DNA of 64,000 bases from Algibacter lectus. Lineage in GTDB: Bacteria > Bacteroidota > Bacteroidia > Flavobacteriales > Flavobacteriaceae. Below, one piece after another: positions 63,461 through 64,000 of this stretch (position 1 is the stretch's first letter; each line of letters begins with the position of its first letter). Below the pieces are notes generated by a model, which saw nothing but the letters and a program-made list of their open reading frames with translations, ran no database searches and was not told where the DNA came from. A program made the translations under genes and the position numbers. The stretch is taken from positions 558,001 to 622,000 of the forward strand of contig NZ_FOLN01000002.1 of assembly GCF_900112395.1 (NCBI RefSeq). The letters run 5' to 3'.

Positions 63461-63874
63461 TTATAAACCTTGCTGCAATACGTTTTTCATTGCCATTCTT
63501 TCCATTGAAAACGTATCGGAGTTTTCATCTAAAAAGTTAATCAAAAGTATATTTTTTTTAATCAATTCTATGGTGTTAAAACCAGTTGTTTTATCCATTT
63601 GCTTTGCCTTTTTCAAAACTTCAAAAATAAGCTCTGTTAATCTTTCAACGTGTTCTTCATTTAGATCTTTAATTACGCTTTTAAAATCATCATTAGGCAT
63701 TATAGAAATAGCATTTAAAGATAAATCAAAAGTACTTTTTAAAACCGTATCAGTTTCCTCAACAGCAACATCAATGTCGTTAGGTTCAATGTCTACAACT
63801 TTACTAATTAATGTTTTTAAGAGCAATGTTAGACGTTGAATTTCTCTAAGTAATGTATCTTTCTCGTTAATCAC
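63461..63874 (-). CDS. Small helical cytoplasmic protein
   Basis: The 137-aa protein is mainly alpha-helical without signal or membrane segment (LREIQRLTLLLKTLISKVVDIEPNDIDVAVEE, LTELIFEVLKKAKQMDKTTGFNTIELIKKNILLINFLDENSDTF). I do not recognise a family. It sits between the window-edge gene (50 nt upstream) and the 571-aa membrane-protein gene, so it is part of that operon. Confidence 0.78.
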   Translation of the reverse strand: MINEKDTLLREIQRLTLLLKTLISKVVDIEPNDIDVAVEETDTVLKSTFDLSLNAISIMPNDDFKSVIKDLNEEHVERLTELIFEVLKKAKQMDKTTGFNTIELIKKNILLINFLDENSDTFSMERMAMKNVLQQGL

Positions 63875-63924
63875 AATTCCTTTTATTTAAATAATATAAG
63901 TTTCGTTTTTCAAAACAAAAAATA

Positions 63925-64000
63925 TTACAAAAGCCCTTTATCTTTCAATCTCTCACGTGCACTTTTTTCTTCAACTTTTGGCTGCTCTCGTTTTACAGTT
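63925..64000 (-). CDS. C-terminal end of an uncharacterised gene, cut by window edge
   Basis: A minus-strand frame running in from the window edge ends at TAA (63925-63927). The visible residues are TVKREQPKVEEKSARERLKDK then GLL, strongly charged and helical. Too little is present to name the protein. It should head or continue the operon with the two downstream genes. Confidence 0.5.
   Translation of the reverse strand, partial: TVKREQPKVEEKSARERLKDKGLL

Overview
The window looks like a chromosomal segment of a member of the Flavobacteriaceae (phylum Bacteroidota). The evidence is the AT-rich sequence, start codons without Shine-Dalgarno sites, many promoters of the Bacteroidota type (TTTG or TTG about 19-21 bp upstream of TAnnTTTG), two proteins with type IX secretion (T9SS) C-terminal sorting domains, a TonB-dependent receptor, many lipoproteins, and family-specific gene orders (aroQ/xerD; coiled-coil gene-zapA-6S RNA-rny; sigma factor/uvrA; rlmD-DUF6452-DUF6048). 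I see no rRNA, tRNA, CRISPR array, phage or insertion sequence. It reads as core genome with surface-protein and intergenic-repeat accessory pieces.

Layout. 0-8.7 kb: start of a type II NADH dehydrogenase (cut by the window edge), a dihydrolipoyl dehydrogenase, two small outer-membrane proteins, aroQ, a Xer-type recombinase, a PAS histidine kinase, then rny, a 6S-like RNA, zapA and a coiled-coil protein. 8.8-19.8 kb: M23 peptidase and TonB receptor pair, a secreted surface protein, cysteine desulfurase, a calcium-repeat lipoprotein, an Smr protein and a T9SS cargo protein. 19.8-29.5 kb: DUF2752/CCC membrane pair, ornithine aminotransferase, a channel-like membrane protein, rlmD with envelope genes, a beta-helix lipoprotein and a CrtA-like pair. 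29.4-36.5 kb: ECF sigma factor with a 48-aa companion, uvrA, aldo/keto reductase and a serine hydrolase with a tetranucleotide repeat in its leader. 36.9-46.5 kb: lipoprotein/porin pair, nitronate monooxygenase, RlmI-like methyltransferase, a small lipoprotein, dnaK and L-serine dehydratase. 46.7-54.3 kb: operon of a second ECF sigma factor, a 56-aa protein and an MscS channel; a second dihydrolipoyl dehydrogenase; folE; lolD; an MFS carrier; an AraC regulator. 54.5-64 kb: a 1040-aa LamG adhesin, TIGR02757 protein, GAF histidine kinase, SlyD-type FKBP and a run of uncharacterised membrane or cytoplasmic genes.

The most notable non-coding content is a family of five dispersed, about 100-bp, foldable repeats (33.2, 33.4, 36.8, 44.9 and 60.2 kb). 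Their closing stems and a fixed hairpin carry compensatory base changes, and their central hairpin differs in sequence in every copy. Other signals are a 21-bp-spaced direct repeat that looks like the operator of the AraC regulator in front of the LamG adhesin gene, a sigma-54-like promoter with a palindrome upstream of dnaK, a (TGAT)n tract 12 nt from a start codon, and small genes of 48 and 56 codons beside the two sigma factors.

Functional links that can be drawn: the two dihydrolipoyl dehydrogenases probably serve different 2-oxoacid dehydrogenase complexes; the M23 peptidase, TonB receptor, lipoproteins and T9SS cargo serve the envelope; the AraC regulator probably drives the adhesin next to it; and the sigma factor, 56-aa protein and MscS genes are arranged as one transcription unit.
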